DNA from: CAVQMC01 sp963713505
Lineage (GTDB): Bacteria; Bacteroidota; Ignavibacteria; Ignavibacteriales; Ignavibacteriaceae
Direction: 5' to 3'
DNA: 64,000 nt
NCBI GenBank assembly: GCA_963713505.1
Contig: CAVQMC010000002.1
Coordinates: forward strand, 124,001-188,000
Below are positions 36,211 to 46,220 of this stretch, piece after piece (the first letter of the stretch is position 1; each line of letters begins with the position of its first letter). Both the position numbers and the translations under genes were made by a program. The notes under the pieces are model-generated. The model had not been told where the DNA came from. It ran no database searches and worked only from the letters and a program-made list of their open reading frames with translations.

Positions 36211-36501
36211 TTATTTTTCTTCTTTTACTTCAGCAGTATTTTCTTCTGCTTGTTTTTTCTTTTTATAAAGGATAGAAGCAGGAAAAATCAAAACATAACC
36301 AATAACTAAAAGAATTGGTGAAACAACCAGAGAAGCAGAACTATCCCAAGGTTTAACGCTCATAAAATAAAAGCCGGCTATAATTACTACAACTCCAATT
36401 AGAAGCAAGTAATAATTGTTTTTAGTCCAGTAGATATTAAAAGGTGAGGTATGAACCTTTTTTTGAGATTTTATATTTTTTCTTTTAACTTTTTTTGCCA
36501 T
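36211..36501 (-). CDS. Small two-helix membrane protein, DUF3098-like
   Basis: A 96-residue protein: a very basic N-terminus (MAKKVKRKNIKSQKK), two hydrophobic segments (YYLLLIGVVVIIAGFYFMS and LVVSPILLVIGYVLIFPASILY) and a charged tail. The pattern resembles DUF3098 proteins of Bacteroidetes, of unknown function. The ATG at 36501 is chosen because AGGAG lies upstream and an earlier start would translate the hairpin region. A strongly folded leader at 36528-36599 precedes it. Confidence 0.65.
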   Translation of the reverse strand: MAKKVKRKNIKSQKKVHTSPFNIYWTKNNYYLLLIGVVVIIAGFYFMSVKPWDSSASLVVSPILLVIGYVLIFPASILYKKKKQAEENTAEVKEEK

Positions 36502-36527
36502 TATTAAACTCCTAAAAATAAAATAAA

Positions 36528-36599
36528 GCCCAGCGATGGGGAACCACTGGGCCCGACTCGTTTCCATCAAAGGGCAGGGGAGAACCCTTTGAAAGAGTC
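36528..36599 (-). ncRNA. Two-hairpin structured leader upstream of the DUF3098-like gene
   Basis: On the minus strand a long stem forms from GACTCTTT/AAACGAGTC-type ends (36555-36599, one bulge) around an inner 7-bp stem CAAAGGG/CCCTTTG (36568-36591). A second hairpin GCCCAG/CTGGGC (36528-36552) follows, then a T-rich tract. Each hairpin loop carries a C-rich run (CTCCCC and TTCCCC). The layout is like an attenuator or cis-regulatory RNA. It does not match any riboswitch consensus I could recall. It could instead be the terminator of the upstream 82-residue gene. Confidence 0.5.
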
Positions 36600-36639
36600 A
36601 TTGAAAATAAAATACGATATTAAATATTCAGTTAACAAA

Positions 36640-36888
36640 TTATTTACTAATTTGGTAAACAATTTTTCTAATAGTGTCGAACTGTAAATAGGGATATTCT
36701 TCTCTAATAGAATCAATTGCATCGCCGGCGCTGACTTTACTGGCTCTGAGTTGTTTGAATTTTTTCCTTATCTGATAATCTCTCACAGATTTTTCGTCGA
36801 TTAAGCCCTGAGAACTTAAAAGCTCATAGATATCATCACTGATGAGATCAGATAGAGGATTTTCTATTTTTGCTTTCACGGTTTTCAT
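36640..36888 (-). CDS. Hypothetical 82-residue protein
   Basis: A soluble, charged, mostly helical protein (ISDDIYELLSSQGLIDEKSVRDYQIRKKF and onward). The sequence KVSAGDAIDSIREEYPYLQFDTIRKIVYQ could be a helix-turn-helix, but the match is weak. A GAAAGGAAG ribosome site precedes the ATG. A terminator-like hairpin (36985-37038) lies in its presumed leader, about 100 bases upstream. I do not recognise the family. Confidence 0.6.
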   Translation of the reverse strand: MKTVKAKIENPLSDLISDDIYELLSSQGLIDEKSVRDYQIRKKFKQLRASKVSAGDAIDSIREEYPYLQFDTIRKIVYQISK

Positions 36889-37323
36889 CGCTGTCTTCCT
36901 TTCGTTGTTGTTGGATGCCTTACATTAAAATAGGTATCAATTTTTCCCTATATACTAACTCCCAAAAAGTATTGTTCCTTAATAATAAAAAAACCGACCA
37001 GAGAAATGTCTAAATCGGCGCAAATCTGCTACTCTGGTTAAAAAAGTTCAATTTTTCAACTTGTAGCAAATTTCTATAATAAATCCTCTATTAATTACGA
37101 TTAAATATTGAAATAATCTTAAATAATGTCAAGCTTTCAAAGATAAAAAATTGCTTAAAAATCTATAACAAAATTATTACGGATGATAATAATCAAGCAA
37201 AATCTAATCAAAAAATTACAAAGTGTATTAAAAATAATGTTGTTATAACTCACAAAAATGTGTTAAGTTTGAAGAATACTTTACAAAAGTATATCAATTT
37301 AAAATCTCATCAGGAAGTTAATA
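36889..37323. other. Divergent spacer, AT-rich, with a minus-strand terminator-like hairpin
   Basis: It separates the minus-strand 82-residue gene from the plus-strand polysaccharide locus. Apart from the hairpin at 36985-37038, I see only AT-rich DNA and no open frame of note. Both promoters must lie here but none was assigned. Confidence 0.5.
36985..37038 (-). terminator. Intrinsic-terminator-like hairpin in the leader of the 82-residue gene
   Basis: On the minus strand ACCAGAG (37032-37038) pairs with CTCTGGT (36997-37003) around a 28-base loop, then CGG and a run of seven T. Because both flanking genes point away from this site, it cannot end either of them. It may be an attenuator in the leader of the 82-residue gene, or the end of a small RNA starting upstream. 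Confidence 0.6.
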
Positions 37324-38510
37324 ATGTCGGATAATAAAAATTTTGGATTTTTAGACTTATTAGTAATACTTGTTAAATGGAAAAAGTTTTTTATCGGTCT
37401 TTTTATCATTTCAATGATTTTATGTTATTTGGCAATATACTTTTTTGTTCAAGAAAAGTATGAATCCTCTGCTTTAATATTACCTTCCCAGCAAGAAAAT
37501 ACAAGCGGAATTTCAGGATTTTTATCTAATTTAAAAGGATTACCCATTGACTTAGGAGGTATGGGCACCGGAACTGATGTTGATTTATATAATTCAGTTG
37601 TATACAGCCGCACGTTATTAGATAAGGTCATAAAAAAATTCGATTTAGTAAATGTATACAAGATGGATACAAGTGCAGTTGATTATAAAGAACAAACACT
37701 TAAAGAACTTAAAAGCAATATAAATGCAGATCTTAATAATGACGGAGTTACATATAGTATTTCGGTGTCTGCACCAACTCCGGAATTAGCAGCTGAAATG
37801 ACAAACTACATTGTTAGTTTATTAAATAAAGAAATATTAGATCTAAAAATTCAAAAATCTAAGGACAACAGAATTTTCCTTGAAAACCGGGTACAGGAAG
37901 TTAAAGACAGTCTGGCTAAAGCTGAAAATCTGATGAAAAGATTCCAGGAAAGAACCGGAATGTTTGAAGCAGAAAATCAAACTAAAGCTATTTTAGAACA
38001 GCTGGCAAACTTCAGGCAAGTTTAGCTGAAAAGCAAGTTGAACAATCTGTTTACGGAAAAATTTATGGGGAAAACTCTTCTCAGGCTTTTAAATGCAAAA
38101 ATTACAGCTAAAGAACTTGCAGATAAATTGGAAAATATAAAAAGCGGTCAAGACACTTCTAATTCATTTCTTTCCTTGAATAAACTTCCACAAAAAGGTA
38201 GTGGAATATTTTAGACGATTTAGAGATGTGGAGATTTATTCAAATATACTTGGAATTTGAATTACCGCTTTACGAGCAGGCAAAATTTCAGGAACAAAAG
38301 AATGTGCCTATACTTCAAGTTATAGACTATGCAGTACCGCATAAAAGGCGAAGTTATCCTAAAAGAATACTAACTGCAGGAATAATTACAATAGGAATAC
38401 TTCTGATTGCATTTATTTTTGTATATATAAAAGAAAATCAAGAGTTAAACGAGAACGAAAAATTTAGTTATATCAGAAAAAATATCTTTAAATGGAAAAA
38501 TAAGGCTTGA
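37324..38510 (+). CDS. Wzz/GNVR-type polysaccharide chain-length regulator, about four frameshifts
   Basis: The first frame (to 38025) has an N-terminal helix (FFIGLFIISMILCYLAIYFF), the Wzz-domain region SSALILPSQQEN, and a coiled coil (SLAKAENLMKRFQERTGM). Reading across shifts at about 38005-38012, 38087-38094, 38192-38200 and 38249-38256 gives LAEKQVEQSVYGKIYGE, VEYFRRFRDVEIYSNILEF and then a frame ending after a second helix (ILTAGIITIGILLIAFIFVYI). The family sets polysaccharide length in the Wzy pathway. It heads the polysaccharide locus. The dense breaks look like poor sequence. Confidence 0.82.
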
Positions 38511-38601
38511 GCTTATTTCTCACTCGGGCAGCAATCATTTCAAATATTTGTAAAATATACTGACATTTACAATACAATTATATTATTAAAAGTTTAATTT
38601 G

Positions 38602-39990
38602 ATGGATCTTACTTTAAGGGCTGATAAAGTATATTGGAATTTGTTCTTTCTAATTGCGGCATTACTATTAATTATTGAAATTTTAATTTGTTCAGTTTTT
38701 TATGAATCCACAATAATTGTACTGGCTATTGATGGTCTAATATTTACTACACTATTATTTTTAATATATCTAAAAAACTTTCCATTATATTTAATAATTC
38801 TTAATATTATTCCATTAGTTTATTTCAATCAGAACTTGCATTATGGTTTAAAAGGAGTTTTGATCCAGGACATTTTCATTTACATTGTAATTTATATTTC
38901 ATTTTTAAAATTACTGAATGAAAATGTTGAGACAGAAATCAAATCTCCTCTCAAAATTCCACTATTAATCATTGCTTTTTATTTTATGTTTTCTGCTGTA
39001 TATGGACTTATTAAAGGACATCAATTTTTTGCAGTAATCGAAGAGCTATATCATATTTACTATTATTTATTAGCAATAGTAATCTCGTTTATTATAGAGA
39101 AAGAAGAGCATTTTATTATACTATTTAAAGCTATTGGAGTTGTAATAACAGTCGTTGCTATTGAATATATCTATTTTGCATTTGTTGGTGATTTTTTACG
39201 AGTAGTTACGTTTCAATCGAATTTGATTTTAATAATGATAGCAATTTCATTTGCATTTTTATTATTTCAAAAAAAATACAAAATATTTTGGTTGTCATTA
39301 TTTTTAATTAACATTTTAGCTTTAATATTTACTCAAACCCGAACCCTTTGGATTGGTGCTGCATTAATTGTAGTAATTTCTGTTTATTATTTTTTAAAAT
39401 ATTCGAAAAAAAATTTTGCATTTAAATTTTTAATACTAGGAATAATATTATTATTACCACTATTATTTTTATCCAAACATGGTTCAATTCGAAAAGCAAA
39501 TGTTAATAACACACAAATAGAGAAAAGAGCAGAAACTTTAGCTAATCCTGGTGAGGACGTATCATTATTAATGAGAGTTGAGTTAGCTTATTACGCATAT
39601 CAAAAATTTATTAAGAATCCACTATTTGGAAGTGGTTTAGGAGATTATGTAAAATATAAAATATTTAAAAACAATAACGATAAAGTATATTATTTGGATA
39701 GTACTTGGTTTTATTTGATTTGGAAAGGAGGTATTATTGGCTTTTTATTGTTTTGCTGGTTCTTTTGGCTGATATTAAAAAACTCATTAAAAATATTTAA
39801 CCAAGCACAGGAAATTAAAATAAAAATATTAGGGTTGGCTGTATTTACTTCATTTTGTGGTTTAATATTTGCCGCATTTTTTGCTGCATCTCTTAATAAA
39901 TATAAATATGGCGTAATAATAGCAATTTTAATTGCTTTTGTTGATTTTGAAAGTAAAAAAATAAACAGAAAAGTAAAAACTGATGGATAG
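38602..39990 (+). CDS. O-antigen polymerase/ligase-like membrane protein (Wzy family)
   Basis: A 462-residue protein with about 12 membrane helices. The Wzy_C-like region contains IFTQTRTLWIGAALIVVIS, then a periplasmic loop ending in the GSGLGDYVKYKIF segment; this layout is typical of polymerases and ligases that join lipid-linked glycans. Polymerase and ligase cannot be told apart here; the position next to wzz and a flippase favours polymerase. The ATG at 38602 is used. It overlaps the next gene by 8 bases. Confidence 0.83.
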   Translation: MDLTLRADKVYWNLFFLIAALLLIIEILICSVFYESTIIVLAIDGLIFTTLLFLIYLKNFPLYLIILNIIPLVYFNQNLHYGLKGVLIQDIFIYIVIYISFLKLLNENVETEIKSPLKIPLLIIAFYFMFSAVYGLIKGHQFFAVIEELYHIYYYLLAIVISFIIEKEEHFIILFKAIGVVITVVAIEYIYFAFVGDFLRVVTFQSNLILIMIAISFAFLLFQKKYKIFWLSLFLINILALIFTQTRTLWIGAALIVVISVYYFLKYSKKNFAFKFLILGIILLLPLLFLSKHGSIRKANVNNTQIEKRAETLANPGEDVSLLMRVELAYYAYQKFIKNPLFGSGLGDYVKYKIFKNNNDKVYYLDSTWFYLIWKGGIIGFLLFCWFFWLILKNSLKIFNQAQEIKIKILGLAVFTSFCGLIFAAFFAASLNKYKYGVIIAILIAFVDFESKKINRKVKTDG

Positions 39991-41164
39991 TATTACCTTT
40001 TATCATCAACATTATCTCTCACCATCCATGACATTTATTTACAGGCAGTTATTGGGAGCATCTCAAGAGTTTGATGTGAATGTGATTTGTACAAGGCTTT
40101 GTGAAAATATCAATATTTTCCCTCATGATAAAATTTATTGTTTACCTCAAAGTAATTATAGTATAAAAATATCAAGATTAAAGGAAATTTTATTAAATAA
40201 ACCAAGTTATAATCATCGTAATATCGAGCCAAAATTATCTACTTTAAAAGAATTCATATTTCCAATATTATTAGTAATAGTAATAGTAAATTAATTCATG
40301 CTCATTTTGGGCCTTCCGGAATAGAAGTACTGCCTATTTCTTTAAAGTTAAATTTACCATTAATAGTTTCATTCCATGGTTACGATGCATCTTCATTATT
40401 GAGGTATGAAAGTTACAAGAAGTTAATAAAGCTATTGATTAAATACGCATATATCATTTCACCTTCAACTTATATGCAAAATATATTTTTTAATATGGGA
40501 CTTGAAAAGTCCAAATCATTTATTGTAAGATGTGGAATTCCTACGGACACTTATAAATTTGAAAATCGTAAAACAATTGGTGAAAAAATAGCAGAGAAAT
40601 AAAAAAATTACGTTTTTACAAGTTTCAAATTTTGTAGAAAAGAAAGGTCATAAATATACTTTATAAGCATTTGAAAAATTATCTAAAAAAATATTCTAAA
40701 TGCGAAATTAATTTTAGCAGGTGCTGGTCGCTTATTTAGAGGAAATGAAATCGTTATCAATGTAGATTGGTATAAGCAGAAAAGTAGTATTCCCTGGTTT
40801 GGTTTACCAGGACGAAGTGAATAATTTGATGAATATCGGCAGATGTATTTGTGCACCATAGTGTCATTGCAAAAAATGGTGACATGGAAGGAATCCCTAC
40901 GGTTATAACAGAAGCCATGGCTACCGGATTGCCTATAATAAGCACTTATCCATTCCGGAATTCCAGAATTAGTTGAAAATGGATAAATGGCTTTTTGGTT
41001 CCTGAAAAAGATGTAGACGCATACTTGAAGCAATGATTAAAATGCTGAAAGTTGATGAATGAATTTGGAGTGAACGGAAGGAAAAAAGTCGAAAGAGATT
41101 TAATTTAGAAAAAGAAAATGGAAAACTAAATTATATTTATAAAGAAATTCTAAGTTCAAAATAG
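39983..41164 (+). pseudogene. Glycosyltransferase (GT1/GT4 family), many frameshifts
   Basis: Pieces in different frames line up as one GT-B enzyme: FYHQHYLSPSMTFIYRQL at the start, IHAHFGPSGIEVLPIS and VSFHGYDASSLLRY, IISPSTYMQNIFFNMGLEKSK, VRCGIPTDTYKFE, then VSNFVEKKGHKYTL, KLILAGAGRLF and GDMEGIPTVITEAMATG with the EA motif, and a tail ending at 41164. At least six shifts are needed. It is either a decayed gene or a badly sequenced stretch; the latter is favoured because many neighbours share the defect. An intact enzyme would have about 390 residues. Confidence 0.72.
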
Positions 41165-41216
41165 TTTACTGAAATTTATAATTATTAATATTAAGGATAT
41201 TTAATATAAAATTTGA

Positions 41217-42684
41217 ATGAAGCTAGGTACAATTGCATTAAAAGGAATACAATGGACATCCATTTCTCAAATAAGCAGGCAACTGCTTCAGTATATTACC
41301 ACTTTAATATTAGCTAATATACTAAAACCAGGGGAATTCGGATTAATGGCGATGGCTTTAGTCATTACCGGATTTATCGATATATTTAAAGATCTTGGTA
41401 CATCGGCTGCATTAATTCATTTAACGGAAATCAATAAACGGTTAATTTCTAGTATATTTTGGTTAAATATTATATTTGGAATTATTTTTACTGTATTAAT
41501 TTTTTTTACTGCTCCAATAATTTCACTTTTCTTTAATTCAAGCGACATAATACCTATTCTAAAAACCTTATCAATTCTTTTTTTTATATCAAGTTTCGGT
41601 ATTTTACCAAAATCCCTTATGGAAAGGGAATTGGAATTTAATAGCTTAGCAAAAATTGAAGTAATTTCTGTTTTAATAAGTTCTGTATTCGGAATAGTTT
41701 TAGCATTGTTAAATTATGGCGTATGGAGTCTTGTTTTTCAGGCATTAATTAACAATTTTATTTTTACTGTTTTAATATTAATCATATAAGAGAATATTTC
41801 CCGGTCTTGAATTTTCAATCATCGAAATCAAATCAGTATCAAATTACAGCCTTAATTTAGTGGGTTATAGTATATTCAATTATTTTGTAAGAAATGCAGA
41901 TTATATGTTGATTGGACGTTTTCTTGGGGAAAACCAATTAGGAAATTATTATTTAGCATATAAAATTATGCTTTATCCTCTCCAAAGTGTAACAACTATT
42001 GTTTCAAGAGTAATGTTTCCTTTATATTCAAAATTGAAAAATGACTTCATTAGGTTTAGAGAAATATATTTAAAATCTACCCATGCCATAGCTTTATTAA
42101 CTTTTCCTATGATGATAGGAATGATCGCAGTTAGTAAATATTTTGTAACAATTTTCTTCTCTAACTCATGGGATATAAATTTATTAACACAATTACTTAT
42201 TATTTTAGCACCTGTTGGATTAATTCAATCCATTGCTGCAACAACAGGATCTATTTATATGTCGACGGGTAAGACCAATTGGATGTTCGGCTGGGGTGTC
42301 TTTTCAGGGGTAATTACAATTACTGGATTTTTCATAGGATTAAAGTGGGGTGTAATCGGTATTGCATTATCTTACTTAATATCCACACTAATTTTATTTT
42401 ATCCTGTATTCTTTTTGCCATTAAGAATAGTTCATTTGAGCTTTTTAAAATTTATTGGAAATTTTTGGAGAATCATTTTATCATGTTTAATAATGTTTGT
42501 GGTTGCTTTTTTATATAGAATGTTTCTTGAGAATAAAATTAGTTATATGTTCAATTTTATTGTACTAATTGTAATTGGAATTATCACTTATTTTACTATG
42601 ATCTGGATATTTGACAAAAAAAATATGATAAATATTTTTGAATTATTTAAAGATAGCTATAGAGGAAAAAATGTTTCACAATAA
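41217..42684 (+). CDS. Polysaccharide flippase (Wzx/MOP family), one frameshift
   Basis: The first frame (to 41789) starts with GTIALKGIQWTSISQISRQLLQYITTLILANILKPGEFG, the typical Wzx/RfbX opening, and has several membrane helices. Past a shift at about 41783-41795 the second frame reads IFPGLEFSIIEIKSVSNYSLNL into YSIFNYFVRNADYMLIGRFLGE and more helices, to 42684. The corrected protein has about 488 residues and 12-14 helices. It moves lipid-linked repeat units across the inner membrane. Confidence 0.85.
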
Positions 42685-42815
42685 TAAAATACACAAATAT
42701 TTTAATGTTTACTCTTAAGTACCTTATCACATAAAAAAGAATAATAATAGGAAGTATTATCTTGAGATTATTCACAACCTTAAAAACAATTAATGATTTT
42801 TGAATAATTGTATTA

Positions 42816-44027
42816 ATGAATGTATTATTTATAACAGATGGATCAATAAGCAACCCCATTTTGCAATCTCAGGGAATTCCACAAATAATATTAAATAGCA
42901 GAGAAGGAATTCAATATTTTATTCTTTCATTTGAAAGTAATTTAGAGGTATCCCCGAACAAAAAAAAATTCTTTAATTCTTCATTCGAAAAATTAAAAAA
43001 TTATGCAGACTTATTTCAAGTAAAAATTAATTTTGAATTTAAACCATTTCGCTATTTTTCAATACTTGTTTTTGGAGCATTGAAAACATTAAAGATTGTA
43101 AGGGAAAAAAATATTGAACTTATTCATTGTAGAAGTAACTTTCCCACTTTAATCGGATTATTTGTCAAATTATTTACAGGCGTAAAAGTAATATTTGATA
43201 ATAGAGGAATTTTAAGTGAGGAAGTGACAAATAATCAAATAAACTTAAGAGCAAATTTTGAAAAAATAAATGAAAAAGTCTGTATTAAATATTCTGATAA
43301 AATAGTTGTTGTATCAGAAAAATTTAGGGAATACTTACTTAATAAAAATTCTAAATTTAGGAGTAAACTTTCGGATAAAATTGAAGTAATAAATAATGGA
43401 TTTGATATCAACAGAATATCATTTTATGAAAGTTTACGAATAGAACAAAGACTAAAAAATAAAATTTCTGAACGTGTGGTTATGGTTTATTCAGGAACAA
43501 TTGTTAAATGGCAGAAATTTGATATCATTGCCGAGATTTTTAAAATATTTAAGAGCATAGAAAATAATGCTTATTTTTTAATTCTTACTCCTGATGCCGA
43601 CGACGCATTAAAAATTATGCATGAAAAAGAAATTAATGAAGAAGATTTTTTAATAAAAACTGCTTTTGGTGATGAACTTGGTAAATTTTTAATTCTAGGA
43701 GACTTTGGAATTTTGATAAGAGAGCCCAATGTGATAAATAAAGTTTCTTCTCCGATTAAGTTTAGTGAATATCTTGCGGCCGGTTTACCTGTATTTATAT
43801 CTGAAGGAATTGGTGATACAAAACAATTTATCTCTGAATATCAAGTTGGTGTATTAACCGAATATGACAATGCCAAAAGTTATTTAAATAGTTTGCAGAA
43901 AATTTTAAATCTTTTATCGGATCAATCTATTCATAAAAAATGTGCTGAAATTGCTAAAAACAATTTATCTATAAATAAATCGGCAGCAAGTTATAAGAAG
44001 TTATATATTCAATTAATAAACACATGA
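42816..44027 (+). CDS. Glycosyltransferase, GT4-like
   Basis: A 403-residue intact GT-B enzyme. NVLFITDGSISNPILQSQG and IELIHCRSNFPTLIGLFVKLF lie in the acceptor domain. In the donor domain, VMVYSGTIVKWQKFD, PIKFSEYLAAGLPVFISEGIGDTKQFI and an E-x7-E-like segment are seen. It adds a sugar to the growing repeat unit; donor and acceptor are unknown. The stop overlaps the next start by 4 bases. Confidence 0.85.
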   Translation: MNVLFITDGSISNPILQSQGIPQIILNSREGIQYFILSFESNLEVSPNKKKFFNSSFEKLKNYADLFQVKINFEFKPFRYFSILVFGALKTLKIVREKNIELIHCRSNFPTLIGLFVKLFTGVKVIFDNRGILSEEVTNNQINLRANFEKINEKVCIKYSDKIVVVSEKFREYLLNKNSKFRSKLSDKIEVINNGFDINRISFYESLRIEQRLKNKISERVVMVYSGTIVKWQKFDIIAEIFKIFKSIENNAYFLILTPDADDALKIMHEKEINEEDFLIKTAFGDELGKFLILGDFGILIREPNVINKVSSPIKFSEYLAAGLPVFISEGIGDTKQFISEYQVGVLTEYDNAKSYLNSLQKILNLLSDQSIHKKCAEIAKNNLSINKSAASYKKLYIQLINT

Positions 44028-44929
44028 TAGAAGTTTCCATAATTATTGTTAATTATAATTTAACCAAGGAAGTTGAAGCGCTATTAGATTCTATAAACTC
44101 TTGCGTAAATTTAAAGGACTGTAAAATATTTGTCGTTGATAATTGTTCCGCTGATAATAGCATTAAAGATTTAGTACCGAAATTTCCAATTGTGGAGTTT
44201 ATTTTTCTGGACACTAATTATGGCTTCGGCAATGCTAATAATTATGTCTTTAAAAATTATAAAGCAAATTATTATTTACTAATTAATCCTGATTCTATTT
44301 TAGTAGAAGATATTGTAATTAAATTAAAAAATTTTATGACTAAGCATGAAGATGCAGGTATTGTTGGTCCTCTAATGCTTAATGAAGATGGTTCTGTTCA
44401 AGAATCCGCAAGAAAGTTTCCCGGAATATTTTCTGAGTTAACAAAACTTTTTGGATTAGGAGAAATTGGTTTTAAACTGACCAAAAAAATTCGTCATTTA
44501 TTTTCGGACAAATTATTTTATCAAACAGATTTTGTTTATGGTTCTTGTATGATGATTAAAAGCAGGGCATTAGATGAAATTGGTTTTTTTGATGAAAGAT
44601 TTTTTTTATTCTCCGAAGAAATTGATCTTTGTTATCGTCTCAAAAATAATACAAGTTTTAAAGTTTTTTACTTTAAAGAGGCAAAAGTTATTCATCTTGG
44701 AGGACAAGTTACTAATCAAAATAAAATCAATAGGATAAGAATTAACCTCGAAAGCCAGCTATTGTTTTACAAAAAAAATTATTCAAAAATAAAATTATTA
44801 ACATTAAAGATATTAAATGTTTTAACGATTTCTTTAAGATATATTACAGTCCCTTTCTTTGCATCTAAAAATAGAAGGAAAGAATATTATAATACTTACA
44901 AATATCTTTTACAATTATACATTAAATAA
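44024..44929 (+). CDS. Glycosyltransferase family 2, rhamnosyltransferase-like
   Basis: A 301-residue GT-A enzyme: VSIIIVNYNLTKEVEALLDSI, FVVDNCSADNS, NYGFGNANN, the metal-binding YLLINPDSIL (D-x-D-like), ESARKFPG and EIGFFDERFFLFSEEIDLCYR. This set is typical of the WbbL-type rhamnosyltransferase subgroup, though the donor is not proven. It is coupled to the previous gene by the overlap ATGA. Confidence 0.88.
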   Translation: MIEVSIIIVNYNLTKEVEALLDSINSCVNLKDCKIFVVDNCSADNSIKDLVPKFPIVEFIFLDTNYGFGNANNYVFKNYKANYYLLINPDSILVEDIVIKLKNFMTKHEDAGIVGPLMLNEDGSVQESARKFPGIFSELTKLFGLGEIGFKLTKKIRHLFSDKLFYQTDFVYGSCMMIKSRALDEIGFFDERFFLFSEEIDLCYRLKNNTSFKVFYFKEAKVIHLGGQVTNQNKINRIRINLESQLLFYKKNYSKIKLLTLKILNVLTISLRYITVPFFASKNRRKEYYNTYKYLLQLYIK

Positions 44930-44963
44930 TTTGAATTTGATGTAATCTTTAATAGGAAAAAAA

Positions 44964-46127
44964 TTGCCAGGCAAAAGAAAAATTAAAATAATAACAGTAT
45001 ATAACAGTCTTAATTTTGGAGGAACCGAAAAATATATTCAAGATTTCTATAAATCAATTGACAAAGATTATTTTGATTTTTCAATTTGTTGTTTGTTAGA
45101 ATTAGGTGGCAACACATCATACTTTAAGCAAAACGGAATTAATATTTATGTATTAAATGCAAAAAACAGCACTTCAATTAAATATTTTTTTAGGAACTTA
45201 ATTCAAATACTTAAATTTTATAAAATATTAAAAAAAGAAAAAATCGATATAGTTCATTCACATGACTTTTTCCCTGCAGGTATAGCTAGAATTGCTGCGT
45301 TTTTAGCTAAAACACCCGTAGTAATAATTACTTACCATAATCTTTTCTTTTGGTTGAATTCAATTCATCACAAAATTAATCGGATTTTATCTATCAAGAC
45401 TAATAAAATTATAGCTGTTTCAAATGCTGTAAAAGAATTTAGCATAAAACATGACAAAATAAAGGAAGATAAATTTGAAGTAATTTATAATGGGGTGGAC
45501 ATTGATATGATATTAAATAATAAGCGATTTAAAGATAATTATTTGAAAGAATTTAAAATTGCACCTAATTCATTGGTTATCGGCACCATCGGAACATTTA
45601 GTTTTAGAAAAGGCCAAAAATACTTAGCAAAAGCATTTTTAGAATTATCGAAAAAATATAAAAACTTAATTTTAATATTTGTGGGCGGTGATGAAACCGA
45701 ACCGGAAATAAAATTTGAAATTGAAGAATTATTAAAATCAGGAAAATTAGAAAATAAAATAATTTTTACGGGATCAAGATCAGACGCAAGTAAAATAATT
45801 CATATCTTTGACTTATTCATTTCCCCATCAATTGTAGAGGGCTTTGGATATACTGTAGTGGAAGCAATGGCTGCAAAAATTCCTGTAATAATTTCAGACA
45901 TCCCTGCTTATAGAGAAATTACTAAAAATGGAAAATATGGAATGCTGTTTGAAAATAAAAATACTAAAGATTTAATTGAGAAAATTGAATATGCGATTAC
46001 CAATTTTCATGAATTAAATTTAAAAACAGAAGAAGCTTATCAATTTGCAAAAGATAATTTTGATATAGGAATCACTCTCAAAAAACAAAGACAATTAATT
46101 GATGAGATGGCAAAAAACTTAGTTTGA
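44964..46127 (+). CDS. Glycosyltransferase, GT4-like
   Basis: A 387-residue GT-B enzyme. It starts at TTG with AGGAAA upstream. Acceptor side: FGGTEKYIQDFYKSI, DIVHSHDFFPAGIARIAAFLAKTPVVIITYHN. Donor side: VIYNGVDIDMI, IGTIGTFSFRKGQKYLAKAF, FTGSRSDASKIIHIFDLFISPSIVEGFGYTVVEAMAAKIPVI, which includes the E-x7-E motif. Frame intact, length normal. Confidence 0.88.
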   Translation: MPGKRKIKIITVYNSLNFGGTEKYIQDFYKSIDKDYFDFSICCLLELGGNTSYFKQNGINIYVLNAKNSTSIKYFFRNLIQILKFYKILKKEKIDIVHSHDFFPAGIARIAAFLAKTPVVIITYHNLFFWLNSIHHKINRILSIKTNKIIAVSNAVKEFSIKHDKIKEDKFEVIYNGVDIDMILNNKRFKDNYLKEFKIAPNSLVIGTIGTFSFRKGQKYLAKAFLELSKKYKNLILIFVGGDETEPEIKFEIEELLKSGKLENKIIFTGSRSDASKIIHIFDLFISPSIVEGFGYTVVEAMAAKIPVIISDIPAYREITKNGKYGMLFENKNTKDLIEKIEYAITNFHELNLKTEEAYQFAKDNFDIGITLKKQRQLIDEMAKNLV

Positions 46128-46220
46128 ATTATCACTATTTTAATAAATAGAATAAAAATTTTTTGTTCTGCATTAGAAAATGATTGTAAACAAAATCGGG
46201 ATTTTAATTCAAAATAATAT

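Noticed and set aside
36505..36600. GCGATGG and related words on the plus strand, like a fluoride riboswitch
   Set aside because: The conserved pairing and the later GAUG...CUAC part of that riboswitch are not found, and no plus-strand gene follows.
40683..41033. 116-codon minus-strand frame with a Tyr/Arg/Ser-rich product
   Set aside because: It is the complement of the broken glycosyltransferase, whose motifs (GDMEGIPTVITEAMATG) are clear on the plus strand.
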